Below are positions 1-15,000 of a stretch of DNA of 64,000 nucleotides, piece by piece; position 1 is the stretch's first letter, and each line of letters opens with the position of its first letter. A program made the translations under genes and the position numbers. Below the pieces are notes generated by a model. The model worked only from the letters and a program-made list of their open reading frames with translations. It searched no databases and was not told where the DNA came from. This stretch comes from Anopheles merus (lineage: Eukaryota; Arthropoda; Insecta; Diptera; Culicidae): NCBI RefSeq assembly GCF_017562075.2, contig NC_054083.1, forward strand, positions 47,340,942 through 47,404,941. The letters run 5' to 3'.

Positions 1-611
1 TCGGTTCACTTCTGAGCCGCCCGTCCCTGGTGGTTGGGAAGCTTTATCCAACCCTCCTCGTTTGGGGGTTTTGGTGCTTATTTCCTCTTCGCACCGTCCG
101 CTCCACCAGAGCTTAGCACATCACCCCGTACATTACGCAAATCATGGTGCAGGCTTCATCCGAAGTGAGCGCCGGTGCTTCGGCACGGCTTTCAGCAGTA
201 ACTTGGATAACTGTTGTAAGGTTCTACCGCAAACATTCTACCCCCACCTCCACCCCCCGTACAACCGAATGCAAAGACATATTGCGGACCTGCGGACTAG
301 TTTGCTTTCCCGTTCCCGCGTACGTCCACTGCAATCTCCGCCTTTTCCGAAACGGTGAAAGTTTGCGTGCTCCAATCTCCAGCCCAGCCCGCACACGCTC
401 CGGCCTCTTTGGGCCTGTTCGCCTATAGGGAAAGTTTATCCGCCGGCTGCAGACGGTTCCTGTTGCCCGCTGCACCGGGCCTGCCGGTTTGGTGCTGGAT
501 GAGGATACGAGACCATAAATTTGCTCTGTAAAACTGAATAAACAAAGCAAGTGAAGTGCCGTCCTACTGCTCGCAGGAAGGGCTTTTTGCTGTTTTATGT
601 TGCGTTTTTCT

Positions 612-648
<37 letters not shown>

Positions 649-3600
649 TGTTCGCTCTTGCTCTTCACTCCAAAAAGGCTACCGGTTAGTAAAGCCGCAT
701 AATACGAGAGGAGGATGGAAGGAAATTATCTCCGGCTTCGAGGTACAGTGCTGCTCAACGTGACAGTGCTGCCGATGATAGTTCACTTTCATCTACCAGG
801 ACCAGCTTGGACAGCAAACGGTGCAGCCAGCATGCCGGCAAGACCGATGCCCGTACCGGCCGGATGTTTGGGGATGAAAGTTTTCTTCAAAGCTGTCGCC
901 TTTGCGTTTTACACGAGCTGAATAATTAAATTTTAATCCGCACACACTGTACAAATGATGCTCGGTGCAGAGCTGTGTGTGTGAGGCGACCGAAAAGAAG
1001 AAAGCTTCTGTACGCCGGGTGCTCCCTTGCTTGCACATTACGTCATCACTGGGTGAGGGGCAAACAACGACGCATGGCCACACATTTGGACGTTTGTTGT
1101 TGCTTCGTTTTGGTTTGGTACATTAACAGCGAACAATCGAGTGGACCAACCTTGTCATTGCGGTTCTCATTCGACCTGCGTGGTACGCCCGTTACCGTTT
1201 CTGATATCGAGCATTTATTTTCGTTCAGTTCCGGTTTGCCAAAGAAAATGAAAGGGAATAGAAAGTAAGGAACACAACAAACTTCTCAACCACTCGACTG
1301 TGTGTCTGGCTGTTGAGGTACAGCTTCTTCCATCACAATCACCACAGTTGAGCTGTTTAGCTGTGTGGTAGACGAATGCCACTGTTTCGCTTATCAGATT
1401 AAAGAGTTTGTTGACAAACGAGTTTGTGCGAGTGTGTGCGTGTGTGTGCGTATGTGGAGAAAAACATACATAACATCTCGGCAACCTGTTTATCTTTGCC
1501 CGTATCCGTACACCGGAATTTCCGGTTGGCCGAAAGAAGAAACAGGATATGTAATGTGTTTCCGCCGAATGCAAAAAAGAACCACCGAGAATGATCAGTC
1601 CGGCATGAAAGAAACCCGGCTCGAGCGAGTTCAGTCTGCTCGCATTGGCGATTCTCTTTAACCCACCAATCCATCCATCCATTCATCTACCGGCTCAACC
1701 TCATAGCTCATCCGAGCACTAATAATGATGATGATCTAGTGTGCCGTAACCATTTCCCGGCCGTGTTGTTTTGGGTTGTTGATTCTTTCTCCCCTTTTTT
1801 TTCGACGCAGCAAACTTTTTGGCCAGCCATATCACGTCCACCAGCATGCGTGACGGTACAACTTTTCTCACACTCAGCACGGGGGGGGGGGGACAAGAAC
1901 AGTTCTCTCCAGCGCCGATTCGCCTTCGTCCACTAATCGGATAAGCATTAACCGTTTTTATTGATGGGATCTCTGATTAAGCGATAAACTAATTCGTTTA
2001 AGATCCGTTCTTGCTGGGAGTTTGTTGGGTGCGAGGATGCGCCCAAGCCACGGGGAGCTCAGCTCTTCCGGGTCCCTTTTCGCCGCTCACTAGCTCAGCA
2101 CTCGGTTTGTACGGCAAGGCTATAATTTGTAGATCATCCTTTCGTCAAGCTTCTCCTGCCCAGGGATGCTTTCCGGGGAAAAACAGAAACGCCCGCTTTC
2201 TTACCAGGTAGCGCGCGAGCAGGTTGTTTGTTTTTCCTGCTGATTGCATTCCGTTTGTTTAATCGAGAGTGAAAATGGGAACAAAGTGTGCTTCTTGTTT
2301 TGCTTCTACTTGCAAACAGCTAAAAAGAGCGTCAGAGGCAAATACTGGAGCAGCGCTAAGGCATCGATGCCATACAATGTTGTTTTTCATTTAAAAGCCG
2401 GTTATCGGGAACTTGGATAAATGGAATTAGTGGCGTTCCCGTAATGAGAACAGCTTCGTTATGTACTTTCATTCAAGTTCTACCTCTCTGCAGGAGTAAC
2501 TTTGTAATGAATGAACACATTCATGCACTCATTTATAGATGAAGACTTCTTCCCAACTTCATCGTAGAGCTCTGTTGATTATGCATCATTGCAGTTCGCT
2601 TCAGACCCACCCGTTTAAACTTTGCCATGGAACATTGAACAAAATGCGATGAACTGATTGCAGCAATCAGTTGATGTGTGGTTGCTCTTCCGTGGTCCAG
2701 TTGGCACGGTACCGTGCAGTCTCACGCTCAAAACTCACATGGAAGTTAGTTCAAAAGTTTACGCTGTGAGCCGGGGAGATACGATTCAAACGCCAAAAGC
2801 TCTGCTCATAAGGATGCATGTGCTGTCTGTTGAAGTACAATGCTTAGGCACAATTTTACATCAAGTTCAATCGAGCATATCAGTTCATTGTAATTACCAG
2901 AGAGAAACCGGTTTATGAACTGCTGAAATTATCCATCAAATGTTACTCGTCAGTTTGCTTAGTATGAAGCTTTCTATGTTTCCTCCCAGATGGCGCTGTT
3001 ATGAACTACTAAGCCCATCCCTGTACATTCAAATATGTTCGAAATTGTTGAACTTTTGCTCGAAATAATGTTCAAAATTTCCTCAAAACTTCTTAAAGCC
3101 AACTAACAAACTCCCATTTTAAAGTGAAACACTTTTGAACGTACTTCGAAAGCCTTTGGGAAGGATGTAATCCAAAATTGCCAATTCCTACCACCTCCTC
3201 AGGCAACTTTCAATCGAATCTTGTCAGCTCAAACCGCCTACGAAACTTTTCCGTGCCTTCAGTTCCCATCAGCAGCTGTGCTGGAACAGCCGCTGGACCG
3301 TCAGCGCGGCCCTCCGTGCTGCGGAAGAAAATTTAATTTCACACTCGATTTGAGTAGGTTAATGGTGTGATTTGTGTTTCGAAATAAAATTACGATTACC
3401 CGAACACGCTCGGGAAGGGAAGCAGTTGCAGCACAAAAAAAAAATAAGCGCAAAGAGCATAAAACCGAACAGAAGCATCCCGTGCTGCCCCGAATGGCTC
3501 AGCTAGTCGCTACTGTCTGGTGAGAAATAACGTGCTTAAAGCTGTCATGTCGCGTCGAGTCGAGACGATCCACATAGATAGGTTCGACTGCCGTTTTCTT

Positions 3601-3917
3601 CTATCGCTATTAAAGAATTCGCTGTTTCTATTTTCCCACTTCCCACTCTTGGTTCGTTTTGTAGCAAACCTCTTTCCGACCGTTAATTGCTCCACTGCCC
3701 GGGATGCTCGAGGTTTGTACGAACCTACCGAGTTCTAGTCGGTACCGGTACCGGTTTCCTCAAACCCCATTATCGTAACGTTTACTTTAATGTCCACTAC
3801 AGTCGCAGTCGGACCAGTGCCGGTTCGGTTCAATTGTCGTTGAAATATACGGCTCAGTATGGCTAAATAATTATTTCCATTCTGTTTTTCTTCCCCCCCT
3901 TCCATTCTCTTCTACAG
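1..3917 (+). other. Intron / upstream region of the Dscam-like gene, no exon recognised
   Basis: The first recognisable exon, at 3918, starts in phase 1 inside the second Ig domain, so at least the signal peptide and Ig1 exons must lie upstream. I looked for an Ig1 exon here (a cysteine-tryptophan-tyrosine-x-cysteine pattern with flanking splice sites) and saw none. The stretch holds a CT microsatellite near 614-645, a G-run near 1880-1891 and AT-rich filler. It is read as intron. Confidence 0.6.
614..645. repeat. (CT)n microsatellite
   Basis: Pure CT dinucleotide run of about 15 units inside the presumed first intron of the Dscam-like gene. Confidence 0.95.
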
Positions 3918-6900
3918 TTGTGAACCAAAAGTACAACATCCAGGTGCACGACGAGTACGTGATGTCGGGCAATACGGCCGTTTTAAAGTGTCAGGTGAGT
4001 GAAACCCGCACAATATGCCAGCGATGGCTACCATTACGATGAATTAAATTTTACGATTCCTATTCGCCGATGGTTGTTGATGGTCGTCGGAAAAAAAACA
4101 CGAGAGAAATTGCCGAGTTTCTCTACTTCCTGTGTGCATGAAGAGTGGGGAAAATAAAATAAAGCACTTTTCCACGAAAGAAGTCGATCGAACGTCCATT
4201 ACAAAAGCTCTTCCCTTTTTCTTTTTTTTCTTTTTGTTGCACACTTCCTGGAAGGTTCGATTAATCCGATTCCGTTTAGAGCGATCCTGTATTAACAACT
4301 CATTTAAATCAGATTTATTTTTTTGCTTTGTGTACCTCACTTAACGGAAGGACTTTTTTGCCGGTGAACCTCAGGAAGTGTTGAAAATTGGCTGTTTCAA
4401 TTATAATTACCACAAGCAGTAGCGTTTGAATGGCATGTTCCAACAGCGGGGCGCTTCCCGAAATTGCAATCAATTAAATAAGTCGTGGAACAGGTCCTGC
4501 AAAACGACACGGGAAATTACACAAATCCTTCGGGGAAAATGGATCGTTTGTCGCGTTACATTTTAATGTTTGTTTTTTTTTTTTCATCCACCTCTGCTAC
4601 CTCATACAATAAGCAGCAGCAAGATTTATGGCATGTGATTTTTCACCACCAAACACGTTTTTAAGCATATCGTCACATCCTTGGGGACGCTCAATAAAAG
4701 TTAGCTATTATTAATCACATCCCCCTTTCACTTTAGGACACAATCTACTTTCTTAGCTGCTTGGGGAAGCTCCTTGGGGAAGCATATTTTTCATCCTTTA
4801 GTTGCTTTAATTTATTCCTTCCAAGGTTCGGCGGTTACTCTCTATATTTCTCCAAATATCAAAGATCTTGTGCGTAGACAACGGCAACTTACAGCTGCGC
4901 CGAGTAAAAAGAAGTGGACAAAATGGTTCCAAACAAATCAGCTACTTTCTAAGCAAAACGCTCCTCAAACACACACATACACAAACTAAGCTCATCTTTG
5001 TCCCAAAATTTTCCCACTTTTGGTGTCAAAAGTGCTACTACTTCGCTACTTTCCCTCGGCACATTTGCCCAGGATGGGAAGAGGGCTGAGAAGGCAAGAA
5101 AGAGGCTGCACGCCCGACTGCCCGAAATGAAAGGAAATTGAATGAAAACTGAGAACCATTCATCATTTTCGCCATGTCGGGGCCATTTATAGGCGTTGAC
5201 TGTGGAATCGCCCCGGGACGATCCCGTGCGCATTGCCCGTACTGTTCGCACTGTGCGGCAGTCCGTCGCATCCCTGCTGGATGGATGGACAGTGCGACAG
5301 GCTTACCGACAGTGTGCCCGACCGGCTGTACCCGATGATTTATGATCTTGTTTTCCCCTCCGCTTCGGTTATCCTCTGTGTTCTCCTTCCCTCTTGGTAG
5401 TTCCCGATATGTCTTGTTGAAATAAATATTCATCGCAAGCCGTCGCTGGCCATCCATCCGGGCCTATAGACGGCACGGTCCACAGTCCTCACACTTAGCG
5501 AGACTTTCAAACAGTGCACAAATTTACCGACAGGAGGCGACACCGGAGAGGATAAAGCGAGCGAGGTGAGAGGTCAACCAGTATGGATCAGTTTTGTTCA
5601 CCATTCGACATTCGACCCGGGGAACTCGGTTGACATTTGTTATGACAACCGCCCGAAACAACGGCGATATCAAGTCGCAAGTCGCAAAACTCGGAAGAGC
5701 TGTGCAACTTCATCTGCATGCAAAATTCACTGCTGTCACTGCGTGGCAGCTGCAGCCCAAGTAAGAGAGAGTAGAAGAAAAAAAAAGAGACAGCCACGAA
5801 ATTTATGAGTGACATTTTGGAAAACTGTTTCTTCACCTTTTAGTCGCATTCGTTCCATGCTGTAGCCTCTGTAGCCGTTCCGCACGCCCTCCTTCGCAAA
5901 GCTCACTAACGGACCATTCACACGGCAGATGAGCATTGCGCTGGCCGTCACGTTTCCCTCCCAGCCGAGCCGAGCAGGCACGGGTGTCACGTTTCATAAT
6001 GCTGTAATTTACATAATTTCATCACGTCTCAAGGATAGGTAATATAAATTTCATCACAAACCTGTCAGCTCCGGCTCGTTCTTACTCTCTCAGTCTCTTG
6101 CCCTGCCTACCTGCCTGCTACCTCACACTGCTGTTTCGGTGGGTTTCGGCAGGTCGGCATCGAATCGGAGCACGCGCCCCGGAAGCTAAGCAGCGTTTTG
6201 CTCATTCCGGTAAATTCTTTATTTCGCAAATGGAATGATTCGAACCGCGTTTTGATGATGTCCCATTTGCCGACGAAACTGAGTGGCAGCAAAGACACGG
6301 ACAGTTCAACCTTAAATGGTGCGCTTTATAATTTGGGGCTGAACGGGGGGAAAGGTGAAAAGGGTAATTAATTAATATTTGATAAGAACGGGAAAGAAAT
6401 GGTTGCCTCGTGCAGAATGGGGGTTTTCGGACAAAAGATTTTCGCACAACGGTTTCACTACAAGATTAAAAGTGGGCCATTAATATGTTTTTTAGCACAT
6501 TCGGGATCTAAATTAAGCTTTAATGCGTCATAGTTAGCCGCAAACCAGCGTTAAAATGGCACAAATGAATTGTTTTACTCGTTTATTTTTTGCAACCGCC
6601 TGAAGGTATGCAATGCTGCCTTGAATAGTGCAACATCGTTGATTCTTCTCAGACCCCTCAAAGTATGCAATACTGGGCAATGTCTTTGATCGATAAATCG
6701 AGAAATAAACAGTTTTTAAATGGAAATATTTGCAAAGAATAAACTACCACTTAACTAAAAAATTCAGAAATATATTGCACATTACGAGCCTAAGGCATGT
6801 TTCTCTTAGTTCAAGTAAACAGCTTGCGTGTAAAAGTTCCAAAAATAATCATGCTCAACTGAACAATCCTCAGCCACAAGCACAGTTTTCCGTGTAAAGA

Positions 6901-8962
6901 AGCAATTAAAACGAAAAGTTTACTTTCCAATTCTTCCCAACTTCATCTTTAAATGGGAGTTTAAGGTCCTCATTATTATTTCTACCACGAGCAACTACCT
7001 CAACCGTTTCAATGGGTTTCGGAAAATTCCGTTTCGCACCCCGAACCCGTTTGCGAAAAGCGCCGCCAGCAGCTGCCTCCATTGAATATTAAATGTTCCG
7101 CTGTAAGTCTCACACCGGTTCCCGGGGCGAACGATTCGTGTGCGAAAATCATCGCTAAACAGCGTAATGGCCATTAGGCGGCCACGATTGATGGCGGAAT
7201 GCCAATGATGCTTTGCAATGAATTACGATTTCCGAGCCGTTTACTTCGGCAACCCATGTTTGCGTGTTTGATTGTTTAGGCAAAGGTTGGCAACGGTGAA
7301 ATGTGTTATCGGTTTTCATGCATGATTGGGAGCGATGCCGGCACTCCAAAAGCAATCGATCAGCAGGAACAGGGTGGGAGTTTAGTTTGGGAGTTGATCA
7401 AAATTATCAATCTAATGTTAAAGTGATCAACAGCATATTGGCGGCCAAAACGCACTCAAAGTTTTTCCTGCTCAAATGCCATTTGTATGGTTAACAAAAT
7501 GAACAATTTAAAAGCATCTCCACCCTAATGGTTTCACATGCTGTTAATTATCGAGCTGGTACTGCCCAGAGTGTCGAGAGCGTTCAATTAACAGCTCACA
7601 CATGAACACCGGCTCGCCAATCCGAAGGACGGTCTGGTTCAATTTTTATCACCACTCATAACGACCATCACCGCTCCATCCATTCCATCCCATTCGACTG
7701 CCCCGGGAGGAAGTGGTATGTTAACCGCAAAATTGCTTCATAATTAAATTGTCACCCTTTGCGCGCTAGCAGCCAGCAGCGGCGACAAACATTCCCGCCA
7801 TGTGTTCAGCATTCCGCGCTCGGGTTACAAAACTCGTGGTGCGAGCAAACAACATGCATTAGACAGAAACACAGAGCCACACGGTGATGGTAGCTGCGGA
7901 AATACATTGATTTCCCCTCGGATCGATTCACGCTCCCCCAGCTGACCGGAAGCATTTTCCAAGATGACCGCAAAACCCCATCAAGATGGGACGAAAAACG
8001 CCCCCGTTAGCTGTTTGCTTGTAGTGCGACGCCTTTTTTTTACGACGCTACAACGCGAAACACAATTAGTGCAATTAAATCGTTTTTCAACACTCGCCAA
8101 AGCAAACAGACGGCTAGTGGTCAGATGGCACTCAGCACCGGACACTTGTCGATGGTGTACGGAGTTTGAAAGCATGTTGCGGGTTGCAGTTTGGTAACAT
8201 CGTAAACGAGAAACACACTACCTGGAACGATGATTGCCTCAAGAATTATGGTCGTGTTTCAAATTTGTGACCGTAAAACGATTATTTCCAAAGTATATCA
8301 ACATTAAGAGAAGATAAGAGAGATAAGAAATGTTTAAATTTGTCATCATACGTGATTTGAAATAAGCAAAACTGCTTTTGTAACATCCAGCGCCAAAATG
8401 TATGCAATCTGTTTGTCACTATATGTTATTGTAAAGATAGCAAATATAGAAACACATACTTCAAACAATTGCATAACTCCAGGCGCTTATCCACGATCCA
8501 ACCCAGTAGACAATAATGCAAAGAACTATCTGCTTTTCTCATGTAAGCGGTAACAGTTCCAGGAATGTTCGAAGCCTATTTTACACCTCCTAACCACAAT
8601 TCATATAGTACGTCTCTCTCTAGCTCTCTAGCTCTCTTTCTCTCTAACTCTCTCTCTCTCTCTCTCTCTGTTTAACCTCCAACACGCAACAAAACCCGGC
8701 AGCGACACGTGTTACGGTGGTGAAAGTTTTCTCCGGAAAACCCCAGCCCGCACCCTTCCCGGACAGCACAGCACTGCGGCCCGCCACACCGTTAAACGTG
8801 CGGTTGATGCCGTTCGTGATTGTTTTGTCAGAGACAGGGAAATTAAGTTTTCCCTTTTTCCCGTACTAACCCCGCGCCCCGCTTCTGCTGGCGTTGCGGT
8901 GCGTCGCTTCCGTTTGGAATGAACTGGAATTTCGATCACGATTAAGATTTTGATACACTGTC

Positions 8963-9008
<46 letters not shown>

Positions 9009-12000
9009 GGGGGGGGCATGGTTGTAAGAAATTGTACCTCGGAGTGACAAGAGATGATGGATCGTAAGAGCTGATTGGCGGCACGGTATGCGTACGTTTC
9101 GAGCAAATTGAGCGGAATGTCTTGTGCGGATGAGCAAATATTTCATGCTCGGCACGGTATGCACGATTTGTGAAGCTATTTTGCGTAATTAAATGTAATG
9201 TCATTCGTGCGGTTGAGTTGCGCTGCGAGCCTGCCGAGGAAAACGTGTCCGCAGTACAGGCAAACGAGTAATAGCTTAACATTAACGTTAACGCTCTCAT
9301 GCAAATCAATGCCATTTTTAACACATTTTTACTCAACATTCGCTTTCTTGCAGGTGCCAAGCTACATCCAGGATTACGTGGTAGTGACGGCCTGGGTGCA
9401 AGACTCGGGCGTTCATCTGTACCCCAACTCGGACATTGGCGGCAAGTACATCGTCCTGTCGAATGGCGATCTGTACATCAACAATGCTGGGGCAAGTGAT
9501 GCGTACAAAACGTACTCGTGCCGAACTGTAAATAGACTCACAGGTAGGTTGTTCGAGCAGTGCGAAAGCCACTAATAGCTGAGCGCCTGAATGTATGCAA
9601 AACAGACACATTTTGCATTGCAAATTGCAAACAAACATTTTAGATACTACGATTTACGTGATATTGCATACATTTGGGCGCTTTGCGTTCGAAATTTAAT
9701 AATTACTTATTGAAGAAAAATATTGAATATTGAATATTGCAGAAAAAAGGTGAATCTTCTTGATTAATAAAAAGCAATCACAGAAAACACATCACATTCA
9801 ATTAATTGTACTTCAATCAAACTGAAATAATTATGCGATAATTTCCTGGGAAGCACTATTAATGGTAATGACGGCGCCTAGGTGCATGCAGCATGAAACG
9901 GAATTGTATCATATTGCTTTTTTTTGTCCTTTTTGAAGCTCGCTCTGTGAAATGAGTATTTTTGCTATTCCATCCCGCAATTAGAATGTTGTTAGAGATA
10001 AAACGGTATCTTTCTGCATTTCCTAATGATTGTACCGTCGGCCACAGCTACCCATTTATTGCGTCGTTAATTACGAAATCTGCATGTAAGTCAGGTGTTT
10101 CCTAGGAACGTACAACCGGTCCCCGACCCCTCCCCCAGAAACCACACACACACTTTCCCTTGCATACGGAGCACCTCCTACACATACCATACATTTCAAT
10201 ATATTCCGGTCAAAAAGGGACTTTTTTTCCTTGCGCTTTGCATTTCCGTATGCGGCAAGCCACATTCCATTTTTCCCATTGCTCGTGCGGGATAAAAATA
10301 TCTTATTTCTCGTGCAGTAAAAACGGAAGAAACATCCCCCACATATTCCCTCTTTTTTGTCCTTATTCCCCCCCCCCCTTTGTTTGCCGCACCACGGTGG
10401 CATGCCAGCGTTACACCGTACTGCCAGTGGATATGCATAACTTTGCGCGAGCTAGTGTGCGGCTGGGCAGGAGGGACCACCATTCGTGCATTGCAGTCAC
10501 GTAGCGTCCATTACGCGAGCGACAGTAATTACCGCCGCAAGCGAAGCAGAAATCGATCTGTGAAAAGGCACCGGGCAAGAGTCCCGGCAGCGGGGTGGCA
10601 CCCGGGGAAAAGGGCCCGTGTTGCTGGGCCAAAAGCAAACCAAGAACAATGTGCATACTTGAACGCGAAAAGAAAGAATGTGTGTGTGCGCGCGGAATCA
10701 TAAAAGAAAAGCTCCCGCAAAGGTTACAGCACAATATGGCATGCAGAGACAAAACAAAAGCACCATAGAAAACACAGAAAACACTGAAACTGCGTCGACA
10801 ATCGAAAATCCTTCACGATCTTGCACGAGCTGCACCGGGATCGATGCACCCGGACGTGTGCTGCTGTACTGCTCGATGCACCAAATCCCCTTTTCTTACT
10901 CCTAGCGCAAAGGTGCAATAGAGCACAACATGGCGTGGGATTTTTGTTGGTGCTTACATGGGATTGTGCACCCATTGCCACGTGGCATTCCGTGGCGCAC
11001 GTGAGTGTTTGTGGACCAAGTGGTTGAACTGTTGCTTAAAAGCTATCCCGCGCGCAACCGAGTCTCGGACGAGTGGAAAATGGAATTTCATTTTCATGAC
11101 TCCGCCGATGGGCTACAAAGGACGGAAAATATGCAGCAGCAGAAGCGGTGATGGGGCAGTAAAAGCTCGTAGCAACGTGCTGAAATTGCATTACAAGTAG
11201 CAACCGCAGAGCGCGCACTAAACGTGAGCACTGCCCGGGACACTCGAGTAGTTTATTTTTTGCTTTTTTTTTTCATTTCGAGCAGTTAACTGCACACGTA
11301 CGGAGTAATCTTTGAAAGCAGCGGTACCGATGATATTGCCCGGACACGCTTTTGCAATATTTATGTTTAACTTCTAATTAAAATGCTTGACCGTTTCGCC
11401 AGCAGGACGAACACCACTTCAAAGACAATTTTAAACAATCCCCTTGTAATGCCTCTCTCTCTCTCTCTCGCTCTCTTTCTCTGCACAGGTGAAATACAAA
11501 TTTCAACATATCCAGGTCGAGTGATAGTGACCGAGCCGAAGGGACTAGTACAACCTAGAATTAACGTGGAGAAACATTCGCTCAAGCACGTGGTGGTGAA
11601 TGCACCGGTCACGCTGCCGTGCGTCGCCCAGGGCCACCCGGTACCAACCTACCGGTGGTTCAAGGAGGTGAAGGACCAGATCATGCCGCTGCCGCTGAAC
11701 GAGCGCATCAGCATCGTGTCGGCGGGCCTGCTCAAGATCGCCAAGGCCCGGCTCGAGGACAGCGGGAAGTACCTCTGCTGGGTGAACAATACCGCCGGCG
11801 AGGAAACGATCCAGGTGTCGCTGACGGTGACGGCACCGCTGACCGCCCACCTGCAGCCCCAGGTGCAGACGGTGGACGTCGGGAAGGATGCCCAGTTCCA
11901 GTGCATCATATCCGGCTTTCCGGCGCACGAGGTGCTGTGGATGCACAACGGCAAACCGATCGTGCGGGACAGCCGGATCGAGATCTACACCGACGTGCCG

Positions 12001-15000
12001 CGGATCGTGATCAAGAACGTGCAGAAGGAGGACCAGGGCATGTACCAGTGCTTCGTCGCGAACGAGTGGGAGCAGATACAGTCCACGGCGGAGCTGCAGC
12101 TTGGTGGTGAGTGGGGTTTTGTGGATAGTGTTGGGGTCTTGGGACAGTCTTGATCTTGCTTGGAATGTCTAGCACAGGATTGAACGCACTTTTCACAGGA
12201 GGAATAGCGCTTTGTCTGGGTACCAACTAGCAACTGATGTGTCTATTGTTTGGACCACACAATGCTTTGCTGAAATTAATCCTTGAAAGTACTTCTTCTT
12301 CTTCTTCTTCTTTTGGCTCAACAACCGTTGTCGCTCAAAAGGCCTGCCTGTACCCCTTGTGGGCTTGGCTTTCAGTGACTAATTAATTTCCCCCCGTAGC
12401 AGGATACTCAGTTCTACGTATGGCGGCATGGTCCATTTGGGGCTCGAGCCCATGATGGGCATGTTGTTAAGTCATACGAGTTGACGACTGTACCATTAGA
12501 CCGACTAAATCGCATTGGAACTACAAACCGTTTTATTTGTTAAAATATAACCTGATCATCTTTAACCATCAGATTAAATTTCGTATTGATACAGTTTGAC
12601 ATTTGACCCCAGAAGAAGCTTTTAGTACAGTGCATAACATTACAATATAATCACTTGGTCTTTGACAGTACCGTCAAATTAAGCCATCTTAAAATTCTAA
12701 ACTTAGTCTAATTTTTGCAAATCTCATATGTGTAAAATTTAACCCACAAAGAAGCTTTTCATTCATTTTGTATCCCCCAAAGACGTATTCAAAAAAAACA
12801 AAGATTTCAGGAAATTCTCAAAAAAACAGGTGCTTCTATAGTTGTGTTATCCACTGTATAAATAACACATTTTACTTAGAACTGGTTGAAAATAAATGCC
12901 AAACAAATGAAAAAAATATTGCCTTCAAATCGTAATATGTGTCAGTAACTGGAACAGTCTCCGAGCAAGAAACCACCGCAAAATGTCTCATAAAACCTGG
13001 CAAAGTCTTTTTCTACACCCTCTCAATACCGTGTCAGATGCAACCAAGCACACACACTTGCAGAGCGATTGCATCACCCTTACGCAATAACCCTCCGGGC
13101 AGCGTTTTACTGTGCCAAGAAAGAATATTCATCAGGCAGCATCCAACCATAATTAGGACACGGGAACATTATGTTCTATGTTCCCCTTCTATGCACTTGT
13201 TCACCCTTCTTTCCCATGGCCGGAAATGGAACTACACAAGAAGACAAGGAAAAGGAGGAAAAAATGGGGAAAGAGAGAGGGTAGAACAATCTCTTTTGAT
13301 CATTGCACTCGAGGGGAGTGCAAACCAAACTTCCCCACCTTAGTCAAGTGTAAGGGCGCTTACTATTTGTTCCCCCTTTTTTATCGCTCTTTCCCTTTTG
13401 TTCCGACCCCCCCCCCCCCTCCGCTAACAGATGCTACCCCGGAGTTGCTGTACTGGTTCTCGGAACAGACGCTCCAGCCGGGCCCGACCGTATCGCTCAA
13501 GTGCGTGGGCACCGGCAACCCACCGCCGCAGTTCACTTGGAAGCTGGACGGTTTTCCGGTAAGTAACAGACACCTTGGTGGAATTGTCGATTTGCCCACG
13601 TCTGCCCAGTCGTGGGCGGTGCTGTGCGTGAAGCCGTAGACCCGCACCTGCCAAAGAGAGTAAGCGACGAATAATGCAAATGCTTTGCCGCGCCTGTGGT
13701 TACACTCATTGCAGATCCCCGACAGTCCGCGCTTTGTCGTCGGTCAGTACGTCACCATCCACGACGATGTCATCAGTCACGTGAACGTTTCCAACGTGAA
13801 GGAAGAGGACGGTGGCGAGTATACTTGCGTGGCGCAGAACAGCATCGGAAGGTAAGAATGGATGAAATGCATGTGTTTGCGAAACTCTTCTTCCCCGTGG
13901 GCGCTTCTGCAAAACAGCGACAGGGAGAGTGTGCATGAAAAATGCATTGCACAATCCATGCCAATCGGTGATTGCTGTGCGGTGGGTGCTCTTGGGAGAG
14001 AATACAGAATCGGGCCACGTTCATTTCCCCCCAGGAGACGTTTACAGTGCATCACACTAATGATGTAGAAAGCTCTCAGTCATTCCACTGTATCTCACAA
14101 TTTTTTCTCTCTTTTCCACCAACCAGAGTGTCACACAGTGCCAAAGTGAACATCTACGGGCTTCCATACATACGCGAGATGCCAAAAATTACGGGCGTCT
14201 CGGGGCACGACCTCATCATCAAGTGTCCCGTCGCCGGCTACCCGATCGACAAGATACACTGGGAGCGGGACGGTCAAACACTACCCATCAATCGACGCCA
14301 GCGGGCCTACAACAACGGCACACTCATCATCGAACAGCTACAGCTGGCAGAGGACGCCGGCACGTACACCTGTATGGCGCAGAACAAGCAGAAGCAGACG
14401 GCCCGACGCAACGTCGAGATACAGGTGATAGTGCCGCCCAAGATTATGCCCATCCAGGCGATGACGAACATGCTGCGCGAAGGTATGCGGGCGGCCATCT
14501 CGTGCCAAATCCTGGAGGGTGATCTGCCAGTCAACTTTCGCTGGGAGCGCAACGGCAAACCGGTGCTCGGGACGGGCAATGAGGTGATCCGGCGGCTGGA
14601 CGAGTACAGCACGAGCCTGGTGATCGAGCACATTACGTCCGAGTACTCGGGGAACTATACGTGCATCGCGAGCAATGTGGCGGGCAGCGAGAGCTTTACC
14701 GTGCCGCTGACGGTGAATGTGCCGCCGAAGTGGATACTGGAGCCGAAGGATTCGAGTGCCCAGGCCGGGCAGGACGTGGCACTGCACTGTCAGGCCGGGG
14801 GCCATCCGCAGCCGACGGTGACGTGGAAGAAGGCGATCGGCAACACGCCCGGGGAGTATAAGGACTTTCTGTACGAGCCGAACGTGTCGCTGCACGCGAA
14901 CGGGACGCTACAGTTTCGCAAGATCGCGAAAGATTCGCAGGGTCACTTTCTGTGCGAGGCGAAGAACTCGATCGGGACGGGTGTTAGCAAGGTTATCTTC

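Larger units (their letters stand above)
3995..9353 (+). other. 5.4 kb intron of the Dscam-like gene
   Basis: Intron between the two halves of Ig2 (donor GTGAGT, acceptor TTGCAG). In Dscam1 this is where an exon array would be expected, so I looked for repeated Ig half-domains with splice sites and found none. It holds CT-rich and GT microsatellites near its 3' end and otherwise nothing recognised. Confidence 0.7.

Noticed and set aside
8712..9360. Two overlapping 150-164 codon frames on the minus strand
   Set aside because: Their length comes from the GT repeat read as alternating Thr-His. They lie in an intron and have no protein-like character.
11545..11954. Long minus-strand and shifted-frame ORFs over the Dscam-like Ig exons (also at 14338-14895, 15063-15899, 17166-17714 and 58868-59545)
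   Set aside because: They are shadows of GC-rich coding exons whose true frame gives continuous Ig/FN or HCNGP-domain protein with proper splice sites.
12442..12504. tRNA gene on the minus strand
   Set aside because: A- and B-box-like motifs are present, but the acceptor stem does not pair and an (AAG)n tail follows, so this is a SINE head.
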